Numbered from the stretch's first letter, positions 1-10,178 are shown. The stretch is 64,000 nucleotides of DNA from Sthenelais limicola (GCA_942159475.1 OW804097.1:111910582-111974581); one strand, 5' to 3'. Made by a program: numbers and translations. The notes: generated by a model not told the origin, from the sequence alone.

Positions 1-150
1 ATAATGAACATTATAATTCCATTAAGACCACAAAATGTCATTATATTCCCATTCAAACGCCTAGTCCTAGGCCAGGAAACCGATTTGCGAAGTAGGCGTC
101 TAATCACTGACATGACATTCTTATCTGATCTGAGGGAAGGACCTTAGTAT
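1..150 (+). mobile_element. Fam-A1a MITE, cut by window start
   Basis: Right three-quarters of an A1 copy. It matches other copies through the inner ACGCCTAGTCCTAGGCCAGG and AAGTAGGCGTCTAATCACTG blocks to a degraded right end (GGACCTTAG). The left end lies outside the window. Confidence 0.8.
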
Positions 151-192
151 GACAATTAATGTTCATTGTCAGCTTTCAAGGTCCAGCTAATC

Positions 193-383
193 TGTCTATA
201 CTCAGAGCTCAGAGTTCAGAGAGTACCTCCAAGCTGAGGGAAAGCCTCTCCCTCCAAACCCCAAAATGGTATTACAATCAGATTAAGACCCTATTCCAGG
301 GCCTTGATAGCCATTAGCGTAGTAGGCGTCCACTCACTGACACGCCATTCTTATTTGTTCTGAGAGGCTCTGAGCCTAGACTG
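193..383 (+). mobile_element. Fam-A2 MITE
   Basis: Full-length but diverged A2 copy. The left end is degraded (GTCTATACTC) and the right end is intact (GAGCCTAGACTG). The inner TAGTAGGCGTCC arm is present, but its partner arm is mutated. Confidence 0.8.
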
Positions 384-927
384 TAATCTCTTTCCCTTGT
401 GTCTTTCCCTTAAATGACGTGAGATATCTAAACAATACTTATTGATTAAAAGTCACATTCATGCATGGGAACGTGGATGTAATATCTATCAAATAATATT
501 TAGACCTGTTCCACTGAACAGCTTTTAACTTTCTTGGTTAGCATATATGTAATACACTCAGATGTATATTCATTTACCTCTTCATGCCAATAGAGCTATC
601 TGGTTAAGCTTTATCTGAAATAAATGGAACCCTGAGAACTACCAAAGAGAGGGGAAAAATACCCACATTGGTGCGAACATCCTTTCATCAGAGAGAACAT
701 ATGTCATGTTATTTTTTGGGCCTCAAAAAATGAAATATCCCCTGTTTGTTGAATGAAAACCTCCCAAGGAAGTATAGTCAACATCCTTTGCCCTTGACTC
801 TTAGGAATAGACGTTTTCTAAGCTTCCACAATGGACCACACAGTTCCTTTAATACTAAACCCAGTTTCATAGCCTTTTATTAAATCATATCCAAATGTCA
901 AAATCTATATTAACAAGTTTTATGCAA
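384..927. other. single-copy-looking noncoding stretch
   Basis: No match to any repeat family in the window, no open frame of note and no clear regulatory motif. Confidence 0.5.
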
Positions 928-1074
928 AAGGCTCACAGCCTATCAGAGGAGATAAGGTCGGTACATCAATGGCTTTCACGGCCCTGGAGTAGGCCCACCT
1001 GTACCGTCCTAATGGGATTTTTCGGCCAATTTCCCTTAGTTTGAAGGGACCTGATAGGTTCTGACCCTACACTG
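928..1074 (-). mobile_element. Fam-A2 MITE, degraded
   Basis: Strongly diverged A2 copy with about 50 bp lost internally. Matches to A2 are the stretch GGCTCACAGCCTATCAG, the block CGGCCCTGGAGTAGGC, and the end CTGACCCTACACTG. Confidence 0.65.
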
Positions 1075-1117
1075 CTTAAGGCTTCTTCTTACAGGTACAC
1101 AACCTACACATTCTGAA

Positions 1118-1321
1118 CACTCTAGGTCCAAACCCTCAGATCAGATAAGAATGGTTTGTCAGCCTGCTTCGCTAATCTATTTCCTAGCCTAGGAATCAGC
1201 GTTTTAATGGGAATCTAATGACATTTTGCGGTCTTAATGGACTCATAATGGCACTTTGAGGTTTCAGGCGAGAAGCTTTCCCTTCTTTTGAAGAGACTTT
1301 CTCAACTTTCGGCCTAGACTG
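1118..1321 (-). mobile_element. Fam-A1b MITE
   Basis: Full-length copy from CACTCTAGGTCC to GGCCTAGACTG. It shows the A1b junction TGTCAGCCTGCTTCGC, where A1a has about ten more bases. Flanks TGAA and TTAA match at three of four positions, a possible decayed 4-bp target duplication. Confidence 0.85.
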
Positions 1322-1633
1322 TTAAGTTACGTTAAAGGTCCGTAATTTGTTCTGAGAGTGTGTATTTTTTCTTGGCGTTTATATGATTTATACAATGTTT
1401 GTGAGTGGGATCCATTGATCCTAGAGCTAGCCCGGAGACGTCACAGTGTTGAGGGGCGAGGGGAACTCCTGGAGGTATATACCACAACCCAGTGCCTTCA
1501 CACACTCGCATATATAGATGCTATTGTCCATTGTTGTGCTGACAACACGGTATTATACCTAGCGAGACGGGGAGGATGGGGTGAACGGCGGAGGGGAAAT
1601 ATATTTGGTCGAGGGGGTCAGTATGGATGGTAA
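1322..1633. other. noncoding stretch, locally less A+T-rich
   Basis: Contains a 91-codon frame that begins with GTG rather than ATG and resembles no family I know. I do not call it a gene. A poly-T run follows near 1680. Confidence 0.4.
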
Positions 1634-1662
1634 ACTTAAAGTTGCATTCTCAGTTAATGCTG
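1634..1662 (+). repeat. possible Fam-E end fragment
   Basis: CTTAAAGTTGCATTCTCAG resembles the Fam-E terminal repeat TTAAAGCTGCATTCTCAG. Nothing else of Fam-E follows, so it is a fragment or chance. Confidence 0.35.
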
Positions 1663-1704
1663 TTAAAAAACTGGAGATTTTTTTTTTTTTTTAATAAATT
1701 TTAT

Positions 1705-2085
1705 TGCAAAACATGTTATCGCAAAAATGATATTGAGATATGATCATATTTGAAAAGATGAGGTCAAGCGGATTCCAATGGTAATAAACATTAGGACATT
1801 CAATAAGTGTTTCTATATTTTGAGTTTGATATTTTTATTTTTGAAAAAAAGTTTGCAATATTTCTGAGCGGACATTTTTTTATAGTAAAATAGCTAAATA
1901 TACTCTATAGGTTGAGCTTTGAAATGCATAGATATACTTAATACACTGTCTTCAAATATGGTCAATGTATTCATGCCACATACAGAATTAAGCACTCCTA
2001 AAATGAAAACATTCCCACAAAGGGATCCAGTGAATAAAACACTTTAACAAATATTAATTTTGCGAATTGTGACTCATTTTCCACA
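1705..2085 (+). mobile_element. Fam-C element, left end degraded
   Basis: Matches other Fam-C copies from TATTGAGATATGATCATATT through the central TGCAATATTTCTG block to the right end GCGAATTGTGACTCATTTTCC. The outer GTGATGTG and CACATCAC motifs are missing on both sides. Confidence 0.8.
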
Positions 2086-2460
2086 TATATGATAATATTC
2101 CTAACGATTAATAAATCCCCAAGCAGGTGATAATTCTTGGTGTTTGGTTATGTTACAAAGACCATATCTGTGTACATAAGTAAGGGATATACAATCTTTC
2201 ACATGTAATGTGCCCAACTCAGTCAGAGGTATAAACATAAATAACACGACTAACGTGATGTCGTGTTTTATTTAGCACTTTTCTGTCCCTCCTGTGATAC
2301 TTTTGATAATATATTGGATAAATAAGGAGCTCTTGTTTGGCCCTATATTTCGACATGACGTAATTATATTGTGGGAATAATAAATCTAAACGTACATGAA
2401 TCATGTAATGATGCTTCCAGTGCTGACTGAGTACAGATACAGAGAGTTATCGTCTAATCC

Positions 2461-2600
2461 CAGTCAGGTCCAGACGGCCACATTCCTCGATTCCACATCC
2501 AGCGATAAGCTTAGGCCTAACCACAAGGCTAAGACTAAGGCTAAAAGTGTCAATGACCCCTAAAACTTAGGGGTCCAAAACTACCATCTGAACCTGACTG
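2461..2600 (+). mobile_element. Fam-H MITE
   Basis: A 140-bp element with 14-bp inverted ends, CAGTCAGGTCCAGA and TCTGAACCTGACTG, one mismatch apart. It is flanked on both sides by ATCC (2457-2460 and 2601-2604), a 4-bp target duplication. The second copy is at 39095-39216. End sequence (CAGTC...) and target size resemble Fam-A. No coding capacity. Confidence 0.85.
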
Positions 2601-2623
2601 ATCCGTGAGATTATGTACTATTT

Positions 2624-2810
2624 CAGTCTAGGCTCAAAAGCTGAGAGAGTCCCTTAAAACTGAGGGAAAACCTCTCGCTCCAAACCGCAAAATGCCATTA
2701 TAATCCCATTAGGTCGCCTACTCCTGAGGCAGAAAAGCCATTAACGCAGTAGGCGTCTAATCACTGACTTACCATGCGTCTCTGATCTGAGAGGCTTTGG
2801 GCCTAGATTG
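2624..2810 (+). mobile_element. Fam-A2 MITE
   Basis: Full-length A2 from CAGTCTAGGCTC to GGGCCTAGATTG. It sits 23 bp after the Fam-H element. Flanks ATTT and AATT match at three of four positions. Confidence 0.88.
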
Positions 2811-3027
2811 AATTAGGGATAACAGTATATGTGTGAACATGTATTGGAAATATCGGAATCTAATTATATGTGTGTTCCTTAATTGAAAACGGCATTAAAG
2901 TTGTGCATTTGTAATTAATTCATTATATTTCTTTGATTTGGGGGATTGCGTCATGCTCCCTTCCTACCCAAGAGATGGTTAATTTTCTTATATCGACGAG
3001 TAAAGAAAGAATAATGAGAAAAGAATT

Positions 3028-3461
3028 AGTGATGTATTATAGAAAAACGGGTCATAAATCGCAAAATTGATATTTTTCAAAGTGTTTTATTGGCCGGATC
3101 TCTTTGTAGGAATGTCCTCATTTTTAGAGTTTCTTGCGCTTTAAGGCGTATGGATGTATCTAATGTTTATTCAAAATTCAAGACACCGTATTAAATATTC
3201 CTTTGTATTTCTAAGGTCATCCTATGGAGTATATGTAAACTACTTTATGCTAGTAATTGTCCACACAGAAATATTGTAAACCTTTTTTTTCAAACATCAC
3301 AAAAACCAAACATAAAAAATAGAAATAGTTTTTACATGTACTTAATGTTAAACGTTAGAATCGACTTGATCTCATATTTTCAAATGGGATCGAATCTCAA
3401 GACCCATTTTTTCTACTTATGAGGCATTATCATATCATGACTCATCTTTCTGTGACACCAC
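3028..3461 (-). mobile_element. Fam-C element
   Basis: Near full-length. Left end GTGATGTATTATAG, then CATAAATCGCAAAATTGATA. The right end is ATCATGACTCATCTTTCTGT. At ~430 bp it is the longest uninterrupted Fam-C copy here. Confidence 0.82.
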
Positions 3462-3854
3462 TTATGAAGAGAGCGTTTAAGATTCCTAACACATACCGAC
3501 CAAGTATTCCCCAAATACCTTGACTTTCGAAGAGCAATACAAAAAAAAAGAGATGAATGACTCAGTTCATGGTGCATGCTTTTATGCTTCGGACATGATT
3601 TCGTTTAAGAAGTGGTAGTTGGATGCGTGATGGTTTCCATGGTAATCCGATCGTGCAAAGTGAAGGGGGTCTTTTAAACAACACACTGAGGGACCTTCCC
3701 TCCAGCCAATGACCCTATGACCTGTCGTGGGGCATCTAAAACACAACAAGAAATGATCCCTGCCCTCGCCCTCACCATTTTCCACACTCTCACACTTGCA
3801 TTGTGTAAAAACAAGAAAAATAGTCTGGGCAATAGGGGGTTTGTAAGCATATAA

Positions 3855-4057
3855 CAGTCTAGGCCCAAAGTTGAGGGAGTCCCTTCAAACTAAGGGAAAG
3901 CCTCTCGCCTCAAACAGCAAAGTACCATTATAATTCTATTTAGACCGAAAAATGTCATTATATTCCCATTAAAATGCCGAGCCGTAGGCCAAGAAACCGA
4001 TAGCAAAGTAGGCTGACATACCATTCTTATCTGATCTGAGGGTTTGGACCTAGAGTG
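3855..4057 (+). mobile_element. Fam-A1b MITE
   Basis: Full-length, CAGTCTAGGCCC to GGACCTAGAGTG, with the A1b junction AAGTAGGCTGACATACC. Fam-D begins 65 bp downstream. Confidence 0.9.
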
Positions 4058-4118
4058 TATGAGAAGATTGTATCATAATCTATATATATTAGTTAGAAAC
4101 ACCACGGCGGAACATACA

Positions 4119-4340
4119 TTAATAGGGGACTTGCATATCGACCATCTTAAATCTTCATTCGCATGGAATTATGGGAGTTGTATGCCAGGGTTAAAGCTAA
4201 GGAAAAGATGTTATGTTCAGCATGGACTATCTAACAGTGGTCTCTTGGAAATAGTCATCAGATATATCAGATTTGAGCTGAATATATCCCAGCATTCCCT
4301 AGAACATACATACACAGTGACAGTGGCAAATCCCCTATTG
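4119..4340 (+). mobile_element. Fam-D element, internally shortened
   Basis: Left end AATAGGGGACTTGCAT, right end GCAAATCCCCTATT. The left part (TTCGCATGGAATTATGGGAG, then GTTCAGCATGGACTA) matches 12998-13344. About 120 bp of the middle is missing. Confidence 0.8.
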
Positions 4341-4595
4341 TTGGTGGTAATGGGTATGCCAACCCCTTTAATAATTCCCTCTTTTGCCAGGCTGCATACG
4401 GCTGCACTCCATGGCAAAATGATATCATAATCTTAGAGAACGATATAACACTTTTAATAAAACAGTATCCAAACAATATTCTACAAATTTCGAATCGCTA
4501 TTCAACTGCAAGGAACCTTGGTGAATTGAAAACAGTTTACTTTAAGGAAGGGTTATTATTAGGATAGATTTCGGAGCCATTTAAAATTCCATCAT

Positions 4596-4647
4596 TTTTA
4601 TCTCCTCAAAAAAACCCTCCCCGAAAAAACCTCCTTATTTTGGCTAC
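4596..4647. repeat. left copy of ~53-bp direct repeat around a Fam-A copy
   Basis: The stretch ending CCTCCTTATTTTGGCTA (4630-4646) recurs to the right of the element at 4871-4933, where the same 17 bases lie at 4917-4933. Confidence 0.65.
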
Positions 4648-4648
4648 C

Positions 4649-4864
4649 GAGTCCAGGCCCAACCCCTCAGATCAGATAAGAATGGTATGCCAATGATTAG
4701 ACGCCTACTTCGCTAATCGGATACCTGGTCTAGGACTAGGCGTTCTAATGGGATTATAATGACATGTTGTGGTCTTAATGGAATTATAGTGGCACTTTGC
4801 GATTTGAGGCGAGAGGCCTTCCCTCCGTTTGAAGGGACTCTCTCATCTTTAGGCCTATATACTG
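4649..4864 (-). mobile_element. Fam-A1a MITE
   Basis: Full-length with worn ends (GAGTCCAGGCCC and AGGCCTATATACTG). It lies between two copies of a ~53-bp direct repeat rather than a 4-bp duplication. Confidence 0.85.
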
Positions 4865-4870
4865 CATAAC

Positions 4871-4933
4871 TTTTATTTTAAAAAACAACCCCTGCCCGAG
4901 AAAAAAACCCTGGATCCCTCCTTATTTTGGCTA
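4871..4933. repeat. right copy of ~53-bp direct repeat
   Basis: Aligns with 4596-4647, with an extra ~8-10 bases in the middle. See the entry for the left copy. Confidence 0.6.
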
Positions 4934-5226
4934 TCTCTCTATATGCAGAAGGAGGGTATCAGTACTTGGGGGAAATAGTTGCATGGTACGAACCCTCGTC
5001 ACTGCCCCCAGCGTCTCGTATTATACGTCATGTCAAGACATGAGCTCCAGACCACACAAAGAATGATATCTACACCAGTATAATTGTTTTCAAAGAGTCC
5101 TTAACTGTTCACATGTGGATCCTATCCCTACAATCGTGAACCATTTAAAAGTACCTGATTTGTTTGGATAGGTGTTTGACATAAGAAGTGGAATGATCAG
5201 CCCAATATGATATAGAAACAGAAGAT

Positions 5227-5282
5227 GTGTCAGTGATGTCAATTTATCTGATTCTTTAAAGATGAATTAAAGCAGCATTCTC
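5227..5282. repeat. left copy of 56-bp direct repeat around a Fam-A1b copy
   Basis: Nearly identical to 5486-5541 (about three differences in 56). It includes ~40 bp of flank plus the first ~16 bases of the Fam-E end (TTAAAGCAGCATTCTC). Confidence 0.85.
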
Positions 5283-5486
5283 CACTATAGGTCCAAACTC
5301 TCAGATCAGATAAGAATGGTATGTCAGCCTACTTCGCTAATCGGTTTCCCAGCCTAGGACTAGGCGTTTTAATGGGAATATAATGACATTTTGCGGTCTT
5401 GTTAGACTTATAATGGCACTTTGCGGTTTGCTGCAAGAGGCTTTTCCTTCATTTGAAGGGACTCTCTCAACTTTGGGCCTAGACTG
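5283..5486 (-). mobile_element. Fam-A1b MITE
   Basis: Full-length, CACTATAGGTCC to GGCCTAGACTG, junction TATGTCAGCCTACTTCGC. It sits in the first bases of a Fam-E element and between two copies of a 56-bp direct repeat. Confidence 0.9.
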
Positions 5487-5541
5487 TATCAGTGATATCA
5501 ATTTATCTGATTCTTTAAAGATGAATTAAAGCTGCATTCTC
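5487..5541. repeat. right copy of 56-bp direct repeat
   Basis: TATCAGTGATATCAATTTAT and onward match 5229-5282. The copy runs on into the body of the Fam-E element. Confidence 0.85.
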
Positions 5542-5765
5542 AGCTATTACGACAGAAATGATCTCATATTGTGAATTATTGGACTGAATTTATCGCTATT
5601 CTGCTGCTGTTATATGTTTATACAGGATTTTGAAGAGTAATCGACCGAAATAAAACGGACACATTTGGGCGATAATAAGTAAAGCTACTGAAGGAAAAAG
5701 TCGTCTGCTGGTTTCCGAAATGTGTATGTGGACTTGTAAATGAAGCCCTGAAGCAAAAAACATCA
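5526..5765 (+). mobile_element. Fam-E element, right half degraded
   Basis: Left end TTAAAGCTGCATTCTCAGCT, then CTGCTGTTATATGTTTATAC and GCGATAATAAGTAAAG, as in the copies at 40161 and 51597. After ~5700 the match becomes patchy and the right end is not found. Confidence 0.7.
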
Positions 5766-6202
5766 TTATTATCACCAGACCAACGCAGACCATCACAGCA
5801 TTGCTGTTGAAAGATGTTTTTTCTCAAATTCCACTTCGGGCGGGATTATGTGCTGTTTAACCAGCTATTTCTAGAAAGAATCCCTCCAAGTTCGCGCTTT
5901 AATTCAAGGGTGATAGGTTTCACTTTTTTTCTACAATTCTCGTTTGAAAGCTTCCTGTGTTTTTATACTAGTCGCTGAGTTTTAGACATTTTGCAAATAG
6001 TTCATGTGGAAAATTGAAACTGGCTGATGATTTTGGTTTAATTACAAAGAGGGGTTGGAAATCTCACTCTCAATGGCTGCAATTTATGACCATTTTCACA
6101 TCCCATACTTCATTTGAGCCCACCAACTTGGAAGGGACCACCATGCTGGATGATACGGTTTACAGAATAGGACTTATGTGTCTTGAAGGATCAATCATGA
6201 GC

Positions 6203-6297
6203 TACACTCTGTTTGAGACCTACTTAGAGTAAACATCAAAGCGACCCAATGGTAACCCTACGGCGAACCGCTCCAAGTAGATCTCAAATAGAGTGTA
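6203..6297 (+). mobile_element. Fam-J, 95-bp palindromic element
   Basis: Ends TACACTCTGTTTGAGACC and its near-exact inverse form 23-bp inverted repeats with two mismatches. The core AGTAAACATCAAAGC and GGTAACCCTA recur in the second copy (9170-9264), which has the same length in opposite orientation. The ends could begin at CACTCT, echoing Fam-A, but no target duplication is clear. Confidence 0.75.
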
Positions 6298-6337
6298 TAC
6301 ACTCATAGAACAGACATGGCTCAACCAATCGCTAATA

Positions 6338-6717
6338 CGTGATGTCCTACGCAAAAAATGGATTTTGAGATACAAACATATTTGAAAAGATGAAATCAAG
6401 CAGATTCTAAAGATGGCAAACATTAGGGCATCTAATAAGTAGGCTACTTCTTTATATTTTATGCATGAAAAGAGTTAGCGACATTTCTTAATGGTCAATC
6501 ACTAGTAAATTAGCTAAATATAATCATCAGGATGACCTGAGAAACACATAGATACATTTTACACAGTCTTAGAATTTGGTACATGCATTGCTACTTCTTC
6601 GAACACTGAACTGTCAAAAAATGCAAGCATTCCTATCAAGCGTTCTTGTGAGAAATTACATTTGAAACATACACTTATTGCGGCTAGTGACTCATTTGTT
6701 TATAACACATCACATAT
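6338..6717 (+). mobile_element. Fam-C element
   Basis: From CGTGATGTCCTACG through TGGATTTTGAGATACAAACA to the right end GTGACTCATTTG...AACACATCACATATG. About 380 bp, both ends recognisable. Confidence 0.85.
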
Positions 6718-6826
6718 GGCAATTAAACCTAAGGTCTATTGATTTGTATCTAATCTTTAAAAAAACATTTTTATTCGCCACAATTTTAAACATATCAGTT
6801 TCAAAAGACCTTATTTAAATTCTTGT

Positions 6827-6850
6827 TTTCATGCGTTGCCATTTTAACTG
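6827..6850 (-). repeat. Fam-M fragment
   Basis: TTTTCATGCGTTGCCATTT also occurs at 56386-56404 and, inverted, near 33818-33837. Only this core is shared here. Confidence 0.5.
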
Positions 6851-7465
6851 CAATATGAAGAAATCTATATAATAAACTAACATAGAAATAATCTAATTTT
6901 ACACCCAATTATGAGTAGCATAAGTGTGATTTCAGAAGACAAAATATAGGGAAGTGTCCCTGATTCTAAAATATTCGTCTTACTTTGGAACCTATGGTTG
7001 TAAGAGTGTGCATAATTTGTTTCATCACAACCAATTTAACACCAAGTTAAAATGGACCACCCGATTGAAACTTAGACGCAATCAATAATTTTAGAAACTT
7101 TTTGGATGCTATTCTCACTGATCTAATAACGTCCAAAAGCACTTTCTTAAAATGCAATTCAGATGATGTAATGGTCCAAATGACTTCATTTTAGATCGGC
7201 TAAAACGCTTGAAGATCGCAGAAGGATTTGAGAGTTGAAACCACCTCCTGTCTGCTTTCTTGCAGAAAAGCATGATCTAACGTATTTTAATTGAATTTCT
7301 GTGACAAGGCCTGGTTATAAAAGTGATTTTTTAAATATTTAAGTGTAATCGGTATCCTACCAGATAGCATCCATAATCTTACGGGAATGTAATAATCGTT
7401 AGAGAGGTACGCAGTCTACTGCCAATTTAATCCAGATCTCATTGCACTAAGATGTAGGAAGTATG
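6850..7465. other. single-copy-looking noncoding stretch
   Basis: No repeat in the window matches it and I see no gene or obvious control site. Confidence 0.4.
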
Positions 7466-7468
7466 GAT

Positions 7469-7671
7469 CAGTCTAGGCCCAGAGATGCGAGAGTCCCTTC
7501 AAATGGAGGGAAAACCTCTCGCCTCAAACCGCAAAGTGCCATTATAATTCCACTTAGGCTGCAAAATGACATTATAATCCCATTAGAACGCCGAGTCCTA
7601 GGCAAGGAAAGCGATTAGCGAGGTAGGCGTCTAATCACTGACATACCATCTGACGATTTGGGGCTAGACTG
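7469..7671 (+). mobile_element. Fam-A1a MITE
   Basis: Full-length, CAGTCTAGGCCC to GGGGCTAGACTG. About 12 bases (TTCTTATCTGAT) are missing near the right end. Confidence 0.9.
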
Positions 7672-7755
7672 GATGATGATGTAGTTAATAGTCATTGAAT
7701 AATTTAGCATTTCCAGACATCATAACTTTGTTATTAAAGCTATTGCGTGAAGACG

Positions 7756-7946
7756 CAGTCTAGGCTCAGAGTTGAGAGAGTCCCTCTAAACTGAGGGAAT
7801 TAAAGCCTCTCGGTCCAAACCGCAAAATGTCATTTGTGTCTAATTAGAACGCCTACTCCAGGGCCAGGAAAGTAATTAATTAGCGCAGTAGGCGTCCAAT
7901 TACTGACACACCATTCTGAACTGATCTGAGAGGTGCTGAGCCTAGA
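7756..7946 (+). mobile_element. Fam-A2 MITE
   Basis: A2 copy 84 bp after an A1a copy in the same orientation. Small internal insertions (AATTA at ~7798 and AATTA at ~7876). The right terminus stops at GAGCCTAGA, lacking the last CTG. Confidence 0.85.
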
Positions 7947-8267
7947 GCTAACAGTAACATGCTCAAACTTTAGTTTTACCAAATAACCTATCACAATGGT
8001 GTCATGACACAAAGATGTTTTTACATATATATATTCTAGAGTAGATTTCGTGCAAATAATCCTGATAGGAGGATCCATTTTACAATTTAATTGATACTTG
8101 AACCCATGCGACCGGAGTTGAGTTGAGGTCAAGAGGTGAGGCTGACACTTCTCTTCTGTGGTTGAGATAATGCGAATTAATGATTGATATTTTGACCATG
8201 TAATTACTTATAATCAATTCTAATAGTTTCTCTAGAGGAAGAATTTAATGCATGCGTATAATTTCCT

Positions 8268-8672
8268 GGGGCCTGTCGTACTATCTATTAGCTAAGGAAA
8301 GGGAGGTTGTGTGTGGAAATTCCTACATTTCCCCCCATTATTTAGTACATTGTAATACATATTCCTCTGGAAATTCCTACCCACCATTGTGCGTATGGGT
8401 CAGATTTTCAGAAAATGTCCAATTTGCAGCTGTACACATTGAGTAAATTTGGACAAATTAGACTGAAAATTGGTCAATACTAGGTGAATTCGGGTATATT
8501 CGGCATTACATTGATTTTAGCAATCTCTTTGGCTAGGTTGAACTGTATTTTGAACTTTATTTTCGTCTGAAATTTGGGTTATTTGAGAATATTGGCGACG
8601 TTGAATTGTACATTTTCTGAAAAACTGACCCGTATATTCTATATTCCTACCAACTGTTATACAACAGGCCCC
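8268..8672 (+). mobile_element. Fam-G element interrupted by Fam-B
   Basis: Left end GGGGCCTGTCGTACTA...TAGCTAAGGAAAGG, right end TTATACAACAGGCCCC. A complete Fam-B copy (8394-8634) splits it. Without that insert the element is ~165 bp, close to the intact copy at 43591-43773. Confidence 0.8.
8394..8634 (+). mobile_element. Fam-B MITE inside Fam-G
   Basis: Both ends present (TATGGGTCAGATTTTCAG and CTGACCCGTA), consistent with a TA target. Full length of ~240 bp. This Fam-B insertion must be younger than its Fam-G host. Confidence 0.9.
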
Positions 8673-8785
8673 TGACTCCTTACATCTGTAGAAAAAAGGT
8701 TGTGACATCTTCCAAGCTTTTGCAAAGACCTCATTTCATGCACACTTCCCATATCTATTCTTAGCATGTTAGTCGTAAATGTAAC

Positions 8786-8985
8786 AATTTAAGGCCGAAA
8801 TTCGAGATAGTCCCTTCAAACGGAGGGAAAGCCTCTCGCCTCAAAGTGCCATTATGACTCCATTAAGACCACAAAATGTCATTATGATCTCATTAGAACG
8901 CCTAATCCTAGGTAAGGAAACTGATTAGCGAAGTAGGCGTCCAATCACTGACATACCATTCTTATCTGATATGAGGCCTAGACTG
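8786..8985 (+). mobile_element. Fam-A1a MITE
   Basis: Left end worn (AATTTAAGGCCGAAA), body well conserved, right end shortened to ATGAGGCCTAGACTG. Confidence 0.85.
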
Positions 8986-9169
8986 TTAAAGACAAATGAC
9001 ATAACTGAGGCTAAAAATGTAGATTTTATTTGTTCTGGAATTTCATTCATAGTAATTTGATTACAATCTGATATTTTCCTTAGCGAAGACAGAAAAGTTA
9101 AAATCTATACAACCCAGGAAATAAAAGTCAAACTAAAGAACTTATTTCGTGAGGGCTGCCATACTAAAC

Positions 9170-9264
9170 TACACTCTATACTTGACCTGTTGGCAGCAGC
9201 GCCGCATAGGGTTACCCATAGCGAGCTTTGATGTTTACTGCCAACAGAACGCGTATAGAGTGTA
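9170..9264 (-). mobile_element. Fam-J, 95-bp palindromic element
   Basis: Ends TACACTCTATAC and GTATAGAGTGTA. Further in, TGTTGGCAG pairs with CTGCCAACA. The core is the inverse of that in 6203-6297. Confidence 0.75.
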
Positions 9265-10138
9265 CTACCTGCAACGATCAGTAAGGTTAGCCCATTGTGA
9301 TGGTTAAAACTGTAACACCCAGGGTGGGGGTAACGGTGTAATCCTATTCCATTTTAAAATTCAATTTTCCACGTGAGTGAATGAAAGGTGCACTGGGATG
9401 AAAGACATTACTGTGCAACCAAACCTTGGACGTGAACCCAATTGAACTCAATTTGTTGACTTGAATCTCACTAGGACATTGGAATGTTACCACCAAGGGA
9501 TAGGTTTGCTTGATGGTTTTATTGGAAATAAAGTTCCTTCCTAAATAGGTCCATACATATGTAAATTGTGTAGTTAATTCACTTTTTAATCGGTGCTTAT
9601 TTCTTTTAAAAAAGGGTTATTCCCTTCTGATAAATTTAACATAATAGATTCGTAAATTGTGTAGTTATTTTGATTTTAATTCGCTTCTGATGAATTTAAC
9701 GCATGTTTTCTATGACATTTAATTGGAATTTAAGATAACAAATATCACTCATGGATTCAGAGGTCTATAGTTGGTAACATGATACCCGTACTGCGGGGAC
9801 ATTTCTTTGATGGGGATGGGTGGAAGACGGAATTCCATTAAACCTCTCGAAATCTGTCACCTCCTCATGAAAACAACAGCTGGGATAGGATGGAGGAACT
9901 CAGATTTGGGGGACAGCTCCCCTTGTCTTTCATCATGAATGACATTACAGGCCTAATGGCGATCATCCAGGGGGGGGTGTGGCACCAGATCGGAACTATC
10001 GTCACAGTTTGATGGGAATGAAGGGATGTCTTGGGCTATTTACTTTCATAAGTATGGAATGTTTTTGTACGTTGACATTGCCCACCATCCCACCCACCAA
10101 CAATCGCATTAAAATCGTTTGGTTTTTGTGTTATCAAC
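9265..10138. other. single-copy-looking stretch
   Basis: No dispersed repeat. A short tandem duplication lies inside: GTAAATTGTGTAGTTA...CTTCTGATAAATTTAAC (9561-9651) recurs shortened at 9652-9702. A 105-codon frame starting GTG at 9979 overlaps a frame on the other strand and looks like chance. Confidence 0.45.
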
Positions 10139-10178
10139 TGTGCAAAACGATCGCCGATGACGGGCGATGTTTTGCACA
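10139..10178. repeat. strong 40-bp hairpin
   Basis: TGTGCAAAACGATCGCC and GGGCGATGTTTTGCACA are inverse complements apart from one bulged base, with loop GATGAC. Farther out ACCATCCCACC (from 10084) is inverted at GGTGGGATGGT (from ~10198). It belongs to no dispersed family in the window. Confidence 0.75.

Noticed and set aside
4044..4430. 128-codon plus-strand open frame
   Set aside because: Begins with TTG inside the Fam-A1b right end and continues through a Fam-D element. It consists of repeat DNA.
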